From: Saccharomonospora cyanea NA-134
GTDB taxonomy: Bacteria; Actinomycetota; Actinomycetes; Mycobacteriales; Pseudonocardiaceae
Direction: 5' to 3'
Length of the DNA: 64,000 bases
Assembly: GCF_000244975.1 (NCBI RefSeq)
Contig: NZ_CM001440.1
Coordinates: forward strand, 4,510,325 to 4,574,324
Part shown: piece by piece, positions 28,969 to 38,738 of the stretch
Layout of the letters: each line of letters starts with the position of its first letter
Numbering within the stretch: position 1 is the stretch's first letter
Notes under the pieces: model-generated
The model's input: only the letters and a program-made list of their open reading frames with translations
Told to the model about the DNA's origin: nothing
The model's database searches: none
Translations under genes and position numbers: made by a program

Positions 28969-30411
28969 CTACCGCTGTTGTCGGGGCTTGTCACGTACGG
29001 CGTCGTACTCCGCGGCGATCCGGCGCCACGCGGCCTCGACGTGCTTCTCCTCGGTGGCCGGGGAGCCGACCGCCAGGCGCAGCACCACGTGGCCACGCAC
29101 CCTGGTGTGGCTCAGGAACAACTCGCCCGAGTCGTTGAGACGTTCCATGAGCTCCGTCGTGGCGGCGTCGGACTCCGCCACCGACATCTCCGGCCACAGT
29201 GGACGGAAGCAGACGAGCCCGAACGGGTGGTGCGGGTCCAGCTCGAACCGCGGATCGCCCGCCACCGACTCCGCGAACCCGTCGGCGAGTTCGACACATC
29301 GGCGGACATGGGCGCGCAGGCCCTCGGCGCCGTACCACCGGATCACCGACCACAGCTTCAACGCCCGGAAGCGGCGGCCGAGCGGCACCTGCCAGTCCCG
29401 ATAGTCGATCACTTCGCCGGAGCTGCTGGCGGCGTTGCGGAGGTACTCGGGCAGGATCGACAACGCCTCCACCATCGGTGTCCGGTCGCCCAGCCACAGC
29501 ACGGAGCAGTCGAAGTTGGTGAGCAGCCACTTGTGTGGGTCGGTGACGTAGGAGTCCGCGTACTCGGCGACCCCGTCGTTGCACCACCGGAACTCCGGGC
29601 ACACGGCCGCCACTCCCGCGTACGCCGCGTCGACGTGCAGCCAGACACCGTGGTCGCGACAGACCTCCCCGATGCGGCGAACGGGGTCGACCGCCGTGGT
29701 CGACGTCGTGCCGATCGTCGCGCAGACCAGCATGGGCACGAAGCCCGCCGCGAGGTCCTCGGTGATCAGCCGGTCGAGGTGTTCGGGATCCATGGCGAGG
29801 GTTTCCGGGTCCACGTCCACCACCCGCACGTTCTCCGCGCCGACACCGGTGACGCGCGCGGCCTTCTCCAGCGACGAGTGCGTCTGCGACGACACGTACA
29901 TCCGGTGCCTGCCCTCACCCGCGCGCTGCCGCGCGGCGAGCACCGCGACGACGGCGGCGCCGGACGCCGAGTCCTGGATGACCCCGCCACCGCGCTCGTC
30001 GGTGCGGAAACGTGCCGGCAGGTCGAGCAGCTCGGCCAGCCAGTCCACGACGACGGTCTCCAGCTCCGTGCAGGCCGGGCTGGTGGCCCACAGCATTCCC
30101 TGCACCCCGAGTCCCGACGACAACAAATCCCCGAGCACGGCCGGGCCGCTGGTGTTCGCCGGGAAGTAGGCGAAGAAGCTCGGGTGCTGCCAGTGCGTGA
30201 TCCCCGGGAGCACGACGCGGTCGAGGTCGGCCAGCACGGCGTCGAACGGCTCCCCCTGTTCGGGAGGGTGCTCGGGCAGCGCGGCGCGCACCTCGCCCGG
30301 GGACACCTGCGCCCGCACCGGATGTTCCTCCACGGACGCCAGGTAGTCGGCGATCCAGTCGACGACCTGCTTGCCGTGGGCGCGGAACTCCTCCGGCGTC
30401 ATGTGAGTCAC
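28969..30411 (-). CDS. Pyridoxal-dependent aromatic-amino-acid decarboxylase
   Basis: A 480-aa group II decarboxylase (AADC/tyrosine decarboxylase-like). It has the substrate-side HWQHPSFFAYFPANTSGP, the PLP Asp in WLHVDAAYAGVAAVCPEFRW and the Schiff-base Lys in TDPHKWLLTNFDCSVLW. It forms tryptamine, tyramine or a similar amine from the matching amino acid; the specificity is not readable. The start GTG at 30411 is supported by TAGGCT 6 nt upstream. It is divergent from the SDR gene. Confidence 0.88.
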   Translation of the reverse strand: MTHMTPEEFRAHGKQVVDWIADYLASVEEHPVRAQVSPGEVRAALPEHPPEQGEPFDAVLADLDRVVLPGITHWQHPSFFAYFPANTSGPAVLGDLLSSGLGVQGMLWATSPACTELETVVVDWLAELLDLPARFRTDERGGGVIQDSASGAAVVAVLAARQRAGEGRHRMYVSSQTHSSLEKAARVTGVGAENVRVVDVDPETLAMDPEHLDRLITEDLAAGFVPMLVCATIGTTSTTAVDPVRRIGEVCRDHGVWLHVDAAYAGVAAVCPEFRWCNDGVAEYADSYVTDPHKWLLTNFDCSVLWLGDRTPMVEALSILPEYLRNAASSSGEVIDYRDWQVPLGRRFRALKLWSVIRWYGAEGLRAHVRRCVELADGFAESVAGDPRFELDPHHPFGLVCFRPLWPEMSVAESDAATTELMERLNDSGELFLSHTRVRGHVVLRLAVGSPATEEKHVEAAWRRIAAEYDAVRDKPRQQR

Positions 30412-30417
30412 GGGGCG

Positions 30418-30423
30418 AGCCTA
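30418..30423 (-). promoter_or_regulatory. Candidate -10 of the decarboxylase gene (leaderless)
   Basis: TAGGCT on the minus strand, 6 nt before the GTG at 30411. Confidence 0.45.
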
Positions 30424-30458
30424 GTCGCCGACTTGACCTTGACATCGGTGTCAGCCCC

Positions 30459-30464
30459 TACGTT
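30459..30464 (+). promoter_or_regulatory. Candidate -10 of the SDR gene (leaderless)
   Basis: TACGTT, 6 nt before the ATG at 30471. TTGACC/TTGACA elements lie further upstream (30433-30444) at loose spacing. Confidence 0.35.
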
Positions 30465-30470
30465 CGCGCC

Positions 30471-31229
30471 ATGAACATCGAACCGTCGTTCGACGGCCGG
30501 GTCGTCGTGGTGACCGGGGCCGGTTCCGGGATCGGTCGCGCAGGCGCCGCGGCCTTCGCGAGGGCTGGCGCGCACGTGCTGGGCGTCGGCAGAAGAGCAC
30601 CCGCACTGGCCGGCACGGCCGGTCTGCATCCGTCGATCGCCACGCATCCCGCCGACCTCCGCGACCCGCAGGCGGCCGAGGCCGTGGTCGAGGACGCCCG
30701 CAGCCGCTGGGGACGCCTCGACGTCGTCGTGAACAACGCCGGTGTCTTCGCCGCGATGCCGCTCGCCGCCCTCGACCCGGCGGCGGTCGACGAGCTCCTC
30801 TCCACCAACGTGCTCGCGCCCGGATTCCTCACGAAGGCAGCGCTGCCCTCCCTGCGGAGCACGCGCGGAGCCATCGTCAACGTGTCGAGCGTGCTCGGGC
30901 ACCGACCGGCTCCCGACGCGGCGTACTACGGGGCGTCCAAGGCGGCGCTCGAACACCTCACCCGCAGCTGGGCGCTCGAACTGGCGTCCAGCGGGATCCG
31001 CGTCAACGCGGTGGCGCCCGGCCCCACCGAGAGCGAGGCGCTCGCCGCGTCCGGCCTGGACACCGACACGATCGAGGGCATCAAGCGCCAGGAGACCGCA
31101 CGCATTCCCCTGGGCAGGCGCGGTACCCCCGAGGACGTGGCCACGTGGGTCGTGCGGTTGGCCGACCCTGACGCCACCTGGCTCACGGGTCAGGTCCTCA
31201 CGGTGGACGGCGGGCTCGAACTGGTGTGA
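30471..31229 (+). CDS. Short-chain dehydrogenase/reductase (classical SDR)
   Basis: A 252-aa NAD(P)-dependent oxidoreductase. It has the cofactor motif VTGAGSGIGRAGAAAFA, NNAG at about residue 88, active-site Ser in NVSSVLG, YYGASKAA (Tyr-x3-Lys) and the C-terminal LTGQVLTVDGGLELV. GVGRR after beta-2 hints at NADP. The substrate is unknown. It ends 25 bp before trpS but trpS has its own -10 hexamer. Confidence 0.9.
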   Translation: MNIEPSFDGRVVVVTGAGSGIGRAGAAAFARAGAHVLGVGRRAPALAGTAGLHPSIATHPADLRDPQAAEAVVEDARSRWGRLDVVVNNAGVFAAMPLAALDPAAVDELLSTNVLAPGFLTKAALPSLRSTRGAIVNVSSVLGHRPAPDAAYYGASKAALEHLTRSWALELASSGIRVNAVAPGPTESEALAASGLDTDTIEGIKRQETARIPLGRRGTPEDVATWVVRLADPDATWLTGQVLTVDGGLELV

Positions 31230-31241
31230 CGGGCAGCTCGC

Positions 31242-31247
31242 TAGGAT
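31242..31247 (+). promoter_or_regulatory. Candidate -10 of trpS (leaderless)
   Basis: TAGGAT, 7 nt before the ATG at 31255. It supports that start over the in-frame ATG at 31246. Confidence 0.45.
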
Positions 31248-31254
31248 GGTCCGC

Positions 31255-32280
31255 ATGTCAGAACCCGCAGGCAAGGTCTCCTTGACCGGCATCAAACCAA
31301 CCGGAGAGGTCCACCTGGGCAACCTCGTGGGTGCGATCCGTCCGGCGCTGCGGTTGGCCGAACAGTACGACTCGCTCTACTTCATCGCCGACTACCACGC
31401 GCTGACGACCATCCGCGACGCCGAGGAGCTCAGGCACTACTCGCGTTCGGTGGCCGCCTCCTGGCTTGCCGCGGGGCTCGACCCGAATCGGACGACGTTC
31501 TACGTGCAGTCGGACGTTCCCGAGATCTTCGAACTGAGCTGGGTGCTCTCGTGCGTCACCGGCAAGGGGCTCATGAACCGCGCCCACGCCTACAAGGCCG
31601 CTCGCGACCGCAACGCCGAGACGGGCGATGATCCCGACACCGGCGTCAACATGGGGCTGTACAACTACCCGGTCCTCATGGCCGCCGACATCCTGATCAT
31701 GGAGACCGACGTGGTGCCGGTCGGGAAGGACCAGTCACAGCACGTCGAGTACGCCGCCGACATCGCGGGCAGCTTCAACCACCTCTTCGGCGACGAGTAC
31801 AGCTTCAAGATCCCTCAGGGGTTCATCCCGGAGAGCGGCACCGGTGACATCCTGCCCGGGCTCGACGGCCGCAAGATGAGCAAGTCGTACGACAACACGA
31901 TTCCGCTGTTCCTTCCCGAGAACAAGCTCAAGAAGCTGGTGCGCCGCATTCCCACCGACAGCACACCGGTGGAGGCCCCGAAGGACCCCGACAGCTCGGC
32001 GCCGTTCCAGATCCTGCGGCAGTTCGCGCCGCCGTCGGCCGCGGACGTCGTCGCCGACACCCGCAAGCGCCTCGAGGAGGGCGGCATGGGCTGGGGCGAG
32101 CTGAAGAACGTGCTGTTCGAGGTGCTGAACACCGAACTCGCCCCCATGCGCGAGCGCTACAACGCGTACATGGAACCGGGTAGCGAGCTGGACGAGGTGC
32201 TCTCCCGCGGTGCCGAGCGGGCCAGGGAACGCGCGAGCCGGGTGCTGTCGGCGGTGCGTAAAGCCGTCGGCGTCGCCTGA
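31255..32280 (+). CDS. trpS: Tryptophanyl-tRNA synthetase
   Basis: Class I synthetase of 341 aa. It has the HIGH-like motif TGEVHLGNLVGAIRP, AADILIMETDVVPVGKDQSQ and the KMSKS motif DGRKMSKSYDN. An insertion-free length is normal. The start was chosen on the leaderless -10 hexamer and because family members begin SLTGIKPTG near residue 10. The Ser/Thr kinase pair follows 14 bp downstream, possibly co-transcribed. Confidence 0.96.
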   Translation: MSEPAGKVSLTGIKPTGEVHLGNLVGAIRPALRLAEQYDSLYFIADYHALTTIRDAEELRHYSRSVAASWLAAGLDPNRTTFYVQSDVPEIFELSWVLSCVTGKGLMNRAHAYKAARDRNAETGDDPDTGVNMGLYNYPVLMAADILIMETDVVPVGKDQSQHVEYAADIAGSFNHLFGDEYSFKIPQGFIPESGTGDILPGLDGRKMSKSYDNTIPLFLPENKLKKLVRRIPTDSTPVEAPKDPDSSAPFQILRQFAPPSAADVVADTRKRLEEGGMGWGELKNVLFEVLNTELAPMRERYNAYMEPGSELDEVLSRGAERARERASRVLSAVRKAVGVA

Positions 32281-32294
32281 ACCCACGAGCGGTC

Positions 32295-34214
32295 GTGAAG
32301 CCGCTCGCGCAGCACGATCCCCAGCACGTCGGCCCCTACCGTGTTCTCGCCTCGCTCGGCGAGGGCGGGATGGGCCGCGTGCTGCTGGCGGCGGGGCCCG
32401 ACGGCAGACCCGCGGCCGTCAAGCTCGTGCATGCCTCGTTCGCCCGTGACGCCGTCTTCCGCGAGCGGTTCCGGCGGGAGATCGAGGCGTGCCGCCTCGT
32501 GTCCGGCGCCTACACCGCTCCCGTGCTGGCCGCCGACCCCGACAGCCCGACCCCGTGGCTCGCGACGCTGTACGTGCCGGGGCCGTCCCTGCGGCAGGTG
32601 GTGGCCGACATCGGGCCGCTGCCGGCTCCGTCCCTGCACCGCCTCGCCGTGGGGCTCGCCACCGCGCTGGCCGACATTCACCGCGCCGGGCTCGTCCACC
32701 GCGACCTCAAACCCGGCAACGTGCTGCTCACGCACGACGGTCCGCGCGTCATCGACTTCGGCATCGCACGGGCGGCGGAGGACGACGTCGAGCTGACAGG
32801 CACCGGGTCGGTGATCGGTTCGCCGGAGTTCATGTCACCGGAGCAGGCTCACGGGCACTCACCGACCGCGGCCACCGACCTGTTCTCCCTGGGGTCCGTT
32901 CTCGTGTTCGCCGCGACCGGCCGTAGCCCCTTCACCGGTTCGTCGGTCGCCCAGGCGCTCTACAACGTCGTGCACGTCGAACCCGACCTCACAGGGATAC
33001 CCGATCCGATGCGCGAGGTCGTCGCCGCGTGCCTGGACAAGGAGCCCGCGCGGCGGCCCACTCCGCACGAGCTGCTCGACCACCTCGTCACGATCGGCAC
33101 GGCCGCCCCCGGTACCGCGCCCTGGCCACACCTCGTGCACGAGCTGATCAGCGCGCAGGAAGCGCAGGCGGGTCACGTCCTCACCGCCGGACCGGCTTCG
33201 GTGACGCCGAAACGACGTCGTACCGTGCTCGCCGGGGTCGCCGCGCTCGCGGTGGTCGGCGTCGTGGCGGTCACAGCCACCGTCGCGCTCTCCGGAGGCG
33301 ACCGCACGGAAACGGGGCAGGCCTCGGCGGGGGACCCGGCACCCACGCCGCTTCCGGGCAACGGCTCCGTGACGCCGGAACCGCAGCAGGCCGACGACCA
33401 TCCGCTGGGCCTCGACCGGCTCCGCGCCGTCGATCCCTGCAGGGTCCTCGCGGACGAGGATGGCCTCACACCGCGCCCGGCGGTGCACCTGTCGCGGTGC
33501 ACGTACGAACACGACGACGGTCGCTGGTTCGATCTGGCGCTCGGTGATGCCGTGCCCGTGGAACCGACACCCGGTGACGAGGTGAAGGCCACCGACGTCG
33601 ACGGACTCGCCCTCGTGGTCGACGACACGGGCGAGGGGCGGTGCGAGGCCGCCGCCGTGTTGCCCGAACACCCCGACCTGGCCGTCAGCGTCGATGTCGG
33701 CCCGGGGGTGGGACAGGTCGTCGAGGCGCCCTGCACGACGGTGCACGACCTACTGTCCACCGCGCTCGACCGGCTCGGCGCAGGAGGCCCGGAACGCGAT
33801 CCCGTTCCCGGTTCGCTCGCGACCGTCGATCCGTGCGAGTTGATCGAACAGGCCGAGATCTCGGAGATCTTCACCGTGACGCCGACGGTCGTCCCCGACG
33901 GACTGCACGGGTGCGAGTGGGAGGTTTCGGGCACGCTCGACGTCGAACTCGCCAAGCAGGTCGACCCGGCGAAACTCCCGGACGACTGGGAGAAGGCGAG
34001 CCTGGGTGAGCACACCGTCTACCTGCAACGCGACCCGCAGAGGGGCAGCCCGTCGTGCGCGGTCAGCTGGGCGCACCTGCCGTCCGACGAGTCGTTCACC
34101 GAGGTCGTGACCCTGCGCTACCGCGCCACCGCGACGGGGCTGCCCGTCGAGGAGGTCTGCGCCGCCACCCGCTCCGCCGCGGAGCTCGTTCTCGCGAGGT
34201 TGCCACAACCGTGA
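32295..34214 (+). CDS. Membrane Ser/Thr protein kinase with Cys-containing extracellular repeats (first of pair)
   Basis: A 639-aa PknB-like kinase. The kinase domain (about residues 12-265) has LGEGGMGRVLLA, VKLVH, HRDLKPGNVLLT, DFGIARA and GSPEFMSPEQA. One TM segment follows (VLAGVAALAVVGVVAVTATVAL, about 308-330). The extracellular part has two repeats opening DPCRVLADEDGL...CTYE and DPCELIEQAEIS...GCEWE, a pattern resembling DUF3558-type lipoproteins; paired Cys suggest disulfides. The GTG start lies 14 bp after trpS. It overlaps its paralogue by 4 bp. Confidence 0.9.
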   Translation: MKPLAQHDPQHVGPYRVLASLGEGGMGRVLLAAGPDGRPAAVKLVHASFARDAVFRERFRREIEACRLVSGAYTAPVLAADPDSPTPWLATLYVPGPSLRQVVADIGPLPAPSLHRLAVGLATALADIHRAGLVHRDLKPGNVLLTHDGPRVIDFGIARAAEDDVELTGTGSVIGSPEFMSPEQAHGHSPTAATDLFSLGSVLVFAATGRSPFTGSSVAQALYNVVHVEPDLTGIPDPMREVVAACLDKEPARRPTPHELLDHLVTIGTAAPGTAPWPHLVHELISAQEAQAGHVLTAGPASVTPKRRRTVLAGVAALAVVGVVAVTATVALSGGDRTETGQASAGDPAPTPLPGNGSVTPEPQQADDHPLGLDRLRAVDPCRVLADEDGLTPRPAVHLSRCTYEHDDGRWFDLALGDAVPVEPTPGDEVKATDVDGLALVVDDTGEGRCEAAAVLPEHPDLAVSVDVGPGVGQVVEAPCTTVHDLLSTALDRLGAGGPERDPVPGSLATVDPCELIEQAEISEIFTVTPTVVPDGLHGCEWEVSGTLDVELAKQVDPAKLPDDWEKASLGEHTVYLQRDPQRGSPSCAVSWAHLPSDESFTEVVTLRYRATATGLPVEEVCAATRSAAELVLARLPQP

Positions 34215-36058
34215 AACCGCTCAGCCCAGACGACCCGCGAAGCGTGGGTCGCTACCGGACACTGGCCGTGCTCGGTGAGGGCGGCATGGGGCGCGCACTG
34301 TTGGCCGTGGGCCCCGACGGACGGTTCGCGGCCGTGAAGCTGGTGTTCTCCTCGCTGTCGCACGACCCGGTGTTCCGCGACCGGTTCCGCCGGGAGGTGT
34401 CCGCGTCCCGGTTGGTCTCCGGCGCCTACACGGCAGCCGTCCTGGACGCCGACACGGAATCCGACACCCCCTGGCTCGCCTCGCTGTACGTTCCGGGGCC
34501 GTCGCTCGCCCACGTGATCGACAGCGCCGGGCCGCTCGACGTCGCCGCCCTGCGCCACCTCGCCGTCACCCTGTCCGTGGCGCTGGCCGACATCCACCGG
34601 GCGGGGCTGGTGCATCGGGATCTCAAACCCGGCAACGTGCTGCTCACCCACGACGGCCCGCGCGTCATCGACTTCGGCATCGCCCGCGCCGCGGACGGTT
34701 CGGACCTCACGGCCACCAACGCACTCATCGGCTCTCCGGCGTTCATGTCGCCGGAGCAGGCGGTCGGCGGCGACATCACCCCGGCCAGCGACGTGTTCTC
34801 GCTCGGTTCGCTGCTGCTCACGGCAGCCACCGGCCTGCGGCCCTTCGCGGGTACCTCCACGCCGCAGACGTTGTACAACGTCGCCCACACCGACCCCGAC
34901 CTGAGCCGGCTGCCCCCGGAAGTCCGGGAGTTCGTGGAGCCCTGCCTGGCCAAGGACCCGGCTCGCAGGCCCACCCCGCAGCAGATCGTCGACCACCTCG
35001 GTCCCGCCTCGTCGCCGACTGCTCCGTGGCCCACCGCCGTGCACGCGCTCATCGCCCGGCAGGAGCACCTGCTGCGGACCGTCGCGGCGGCGCCACCACC
35101 TCCGCCCGCGCCGGGTACCCCGGCGGGGCCGGGGCGACGGCGGCGAGCGTTCACGGTTCCGGTCGTGGCGTTCGCCACGGCGCTGGCAGCGGTGCTCGTG
35201 GTGGTGTCGGTCAACGTCATGACCGGTAGCGACACCGAGAATCCCGCAGATCCCGCTGAGGCGGCCTCGCCGTCGGTGAGCGCGGACGAGGCCCTCGCCT
35301 CCGACCGGCTGCGCCGCGTCGACCCGTGTGCGGTGCTCGCGAAGGCCCAAGTGCCGTCGATGGGACTGCTCGTCCCCGAGGACGACCCGATCCACCTGCA
35401 CAAGTGCCGGTACGAGGGCACCGAGTCCGGCAGCGTCACGCTCTCCCTCGGGGAGCGGTTCCAGAACGGGACCGCCGAACGCGACGCCGAGGGCCGCGCC
35501 GTCCAGCTCACCCACCTGACGGGCGGCTGCGAGGCCGCCGTGCAACTCACCGACGACCCGAAGCTCACCGTCACCGTCAGCGACGCGTCGTCGGCCTCCT
35601 GTCAGATCCCGAAAGCGGCGCTCGACGAGGCGCTGCGGCGACTTCGCACCGACGACGTGCTGCTGACTCTTCCCTCCCACAGCGCCCTCGGCCTCGACAC
35701 CTGCCTCCTGCTGGACGGCGGGACGGTCCGCGAGGTCCTCGGCCCCGCCACGGCGACCGCCGACGGCCTGCACGGGTGCGAGTGGAGCGGCAGCCGGACC
35801 GTGCGGGTACGCATCTCACCGGGCGTTCCCGGCCTTCCACCAGAGGAGGACAGCCGGGAGTTGTCGTTGGACGGCATCGACGCGCACGCCGTGACCGACT
35901 CCGAGGATTACTGCTCGATCCGCTGGATGCAGCGCCGCATCAGCGACACCCGAGCCGAGGAGGTCGAGGTGTTCTACACCCAGGACGGCGGGCAGGACCC
36001 ATGCGGGCCCGCGCAGCGGCTCGCGAGCGAGGTCGCCGCCAACCTGCCGCGCGGGTGA
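34211..36058 (+). CDS. Membrane Ser/Thr protein kinase, tandem paralogue (second of pair)
   Basis: A 615-aa paralogue of the upstream kinase with the same layout. The kinase domain has LGEGGMGRALLA, HRDLKPGNVLLT, DFGIARA and GSPAFMSPEQA. A Pro-rich juxtamembrane stretch (APPPPPAPGTPAG), one TM segment (VPVVAFATALAAVLVVVSVNV) and two extracellular Cys repeats follow (DPCAVLAKAQVP...HKCRYE; LDTCLLLDGGT...GCEWS). The GTG at 34211 overlaps the preceding stop (GTGA). The extracellular parts diverge more than the kinase domains, as expected if the duplicates sense different ligands. Confidence 0.9.
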   Translation: MKPLSPDDPRSVGRYRTLAVLGEGGMGRALLAVGPDGRFAAVKLVFSSLSHDPVFRDRFRREVSASRLVSGAYTAAVLDADTESDTPWLASLYVPGPSLAHVIDSAGPLDVAALRHLAVTLSVALADIHRAGLVHRDLKPGNVLLTHDGPRVIDFGIARAADGSDLTATNALIGSPAFMSPEQAVGGDITPASDVFSLGSLLLTAATGLRPFAGTSTPQTLYNVAHTDPDLSRLPPEVREFVEPCLAKDPARRPTPQQIVDHLGPASSPTAPWPTAVHALIARQEHLLRTVAAAPPPPPAPGTPAGPGRRRRAFTVPVVAFATALAAVLVVVSVNVMTGSDTENPADPAEAASPSVSADEALASDRLRRVDPCAVLAKAQVPSMGLLVPEDDPIHLHKCRYEGTESGSVTLSLGERFQNGTAERDAEGRAVQLTHLTGGCEAAVQLTDDPKLTVTVSDASSASCQIPKAALDEALRRLRTDDVLLTLPSHSALGLDTCLLLDGGTVREVLGPATATADGLHGCEWSGSRTVRVRISPGVPGLPPEEDSRELSLDGIDAHAVTDSEDYCSIRWMQRRISDTRAEEVEVFYTQDGGQDPCGPAQRLASEVAANLPRG

Positions 36059-36068
36059 CGGGCGGGCC

Positions 36069-37811
<1,743 letters not shown>

Positions 37812-37838
37812 GTCGGCGGGCCACCGGGGCCCGCCGAC
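37812..37838 (-). terminator. Hairpin after the arsI-like gene
   Basis: An 11-bp perfect stem GTCGGCGGGCC/GGCCCGCCGAC with a 5-nt loop lies 8 bp after the stop. It has no T-run. Confidence 0.6.
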
Positions 37839-37845
37839 GACACCG

Positions 37846-38289
37846 TCAGGCGCAACAACCTTCCGGCTGCCCCGTCTTTCCTGCCTCGACGGTCTCCGCA
37901 TTCGGCGCGGCGCCGAAGGTCCGCGAGTCACCCTTGACGGTGTAGACCTCCCAGGGCTCCCGACCGGGGCCGTGGACCCAGACCTTGTCCTGCAGCGCGT
38001 AGCAGCACGTGGTGTCGTCCTCGGTCAGGGTGTCCAGCCCCTCGCCGGTCAGGCGACGGCCGGTGGCGTCGACCTCGTCGGTGGAGTCGACCTCCACACC
38101 GAGGTGGTCCATGACGGTGGCCTGTCCTGGCTCACCCTCCAACAGCACGAGCTTGAGGGGCGGCTCGGCGATGGCGAAGTTGGCGTAGCCCTCCCTCCGC
38201 TTGGCCGGCTCGGTGTCGAACAGCTTCGAATAGAACTCGATCGATCCCTGCAGATCCCCGACTCGAAGCGCGAGTTGTACCCGGGACAT
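37846..38289 (-). CDS. arsI: ArsI/CadI-family glyoxalase-fold protein (possible C-As lyase)
   Basis: A 147-aa vicinal-oxygen-chelate protein. It has MSRVQLALRVGDLQGSIEFY with a Gln in the first metal-ligand position (His in ArsI of Bacillus) and the vicinal cysteines in DDTTCCYALQDKVWV that bind trivalent organoarsenicals in ArsI. The region HGPGREPWEVYTV carries a Glu ligand. It could demethylate MAs(III), or be the cadmium-induced CadI of mycobacteria. A further CC pair near the C-terminus (EGCCA) is also common here. It is divergent from arsR, with an ArsR box over its promoter. Confidence 0.82.
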   Translation of the reverse strand: MSRVQLALRVGDLQGSIEFYSKLFDTEPAKRREGYANFAIAEPPLKLVLLEGEPGQATVMDHLGVEVDSTDEVDATGRRLTGEGLDTLTEDDTTCCYALQDKVWVHGPGREPWEVYTVKGDSRTFGAAPNAETVEAGKTGQPEGCCA

Positions 38290-38305
38290 CTCGACATCCT
38301 CCTTG

Positions 38306-38324
38306 AATAGAAGCTTGTCTAATC
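38306..38324. promoter_or_regulatory. ArsR box 1 (arsI side)
   Basis: AATAGAAGCTTGTCTAATC, closely similar to box 2, overlaps the probable -10 TCTATT of arsI on the minus strand. Confidence 0.6.
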
Positions 38325-38350
38325 AGTGACGAGACTCAGCTTGGCCGCTG

Positions 38351-38369
38351 ATTAGAAGCCTGTCAAGAT
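38351..38369. promoter_or_regulatory. ArsR box 2 (arsR side)
   Basis: ATTAGAAGCCTGTCAAGAT is repeated directly 45 bp from box 1. It overlaps AAGATA at 38365-38370, a likely -10 just 5 nt before the arsR ATG, so ArsR would occlude its own promoter. Confidence 0.6.
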
Positions 38370-38375
38370 AGACGC

Positions 38376-38738
38376 ATGCCGAAGCAACTGCCGTTGGCCG
38401 CGATGGACGCCTGCTGCTCGCCCCTGGCTCAGCAACCGTTGACCGAAGAACAGGCGGTGGAGCTGTCCCGGCTGTTCAAGGCGATGGCCGACCCGGTGCG
38501 GCTGCGGCTGTTGTCGCTGATCGCCTCCCACGTCGGCGGTGAGGCATGCGTGTGCGATCTGACCGACGCGTTCGACCTGACCGCGCCGACGATCTCACAC
38601 CACCTCAAGGTGCTGCGTGAGTCCGGGCTGATCACTGGTGAACGCCGGGGGACCTGGGTGTACTACCGGGTGCACCCGGAGGTGCTGGCCCGCCTGTCGG
38701 CCGTGCTGGTGCCCGGCGGGCGGAGGGTCCCGGCATGA
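38376..38738 (+). CDS. arsR: ArsR-family metalloregulator
   Basis: A 120-aa ArsR/SmtB repressor with winged helix (FDLTAPTISHHLKVLRESGLI). Cysteines able to bind arsenite lie in ACVCDL (the alpha3 site) and in an N-terminal DACCSP. It releases DNA on binding As(III) or Sb(III). It overlaps acr3 by 4 bp (ATGA) and is divergent from arsI. Two ArsR boxes lie in the shared promoter region. Confidence 0.93.
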   Translation: MPKQLPLAAMDACCSPLAQQPLTEEQAVELSRLFKAMADPVRLRLLSLIASHVGGEACVCDLTDAFDLTAPTISHHLKVLRESGLITGERRGTWVYYRVHPEVLARLSAVLVPGGRRVPA

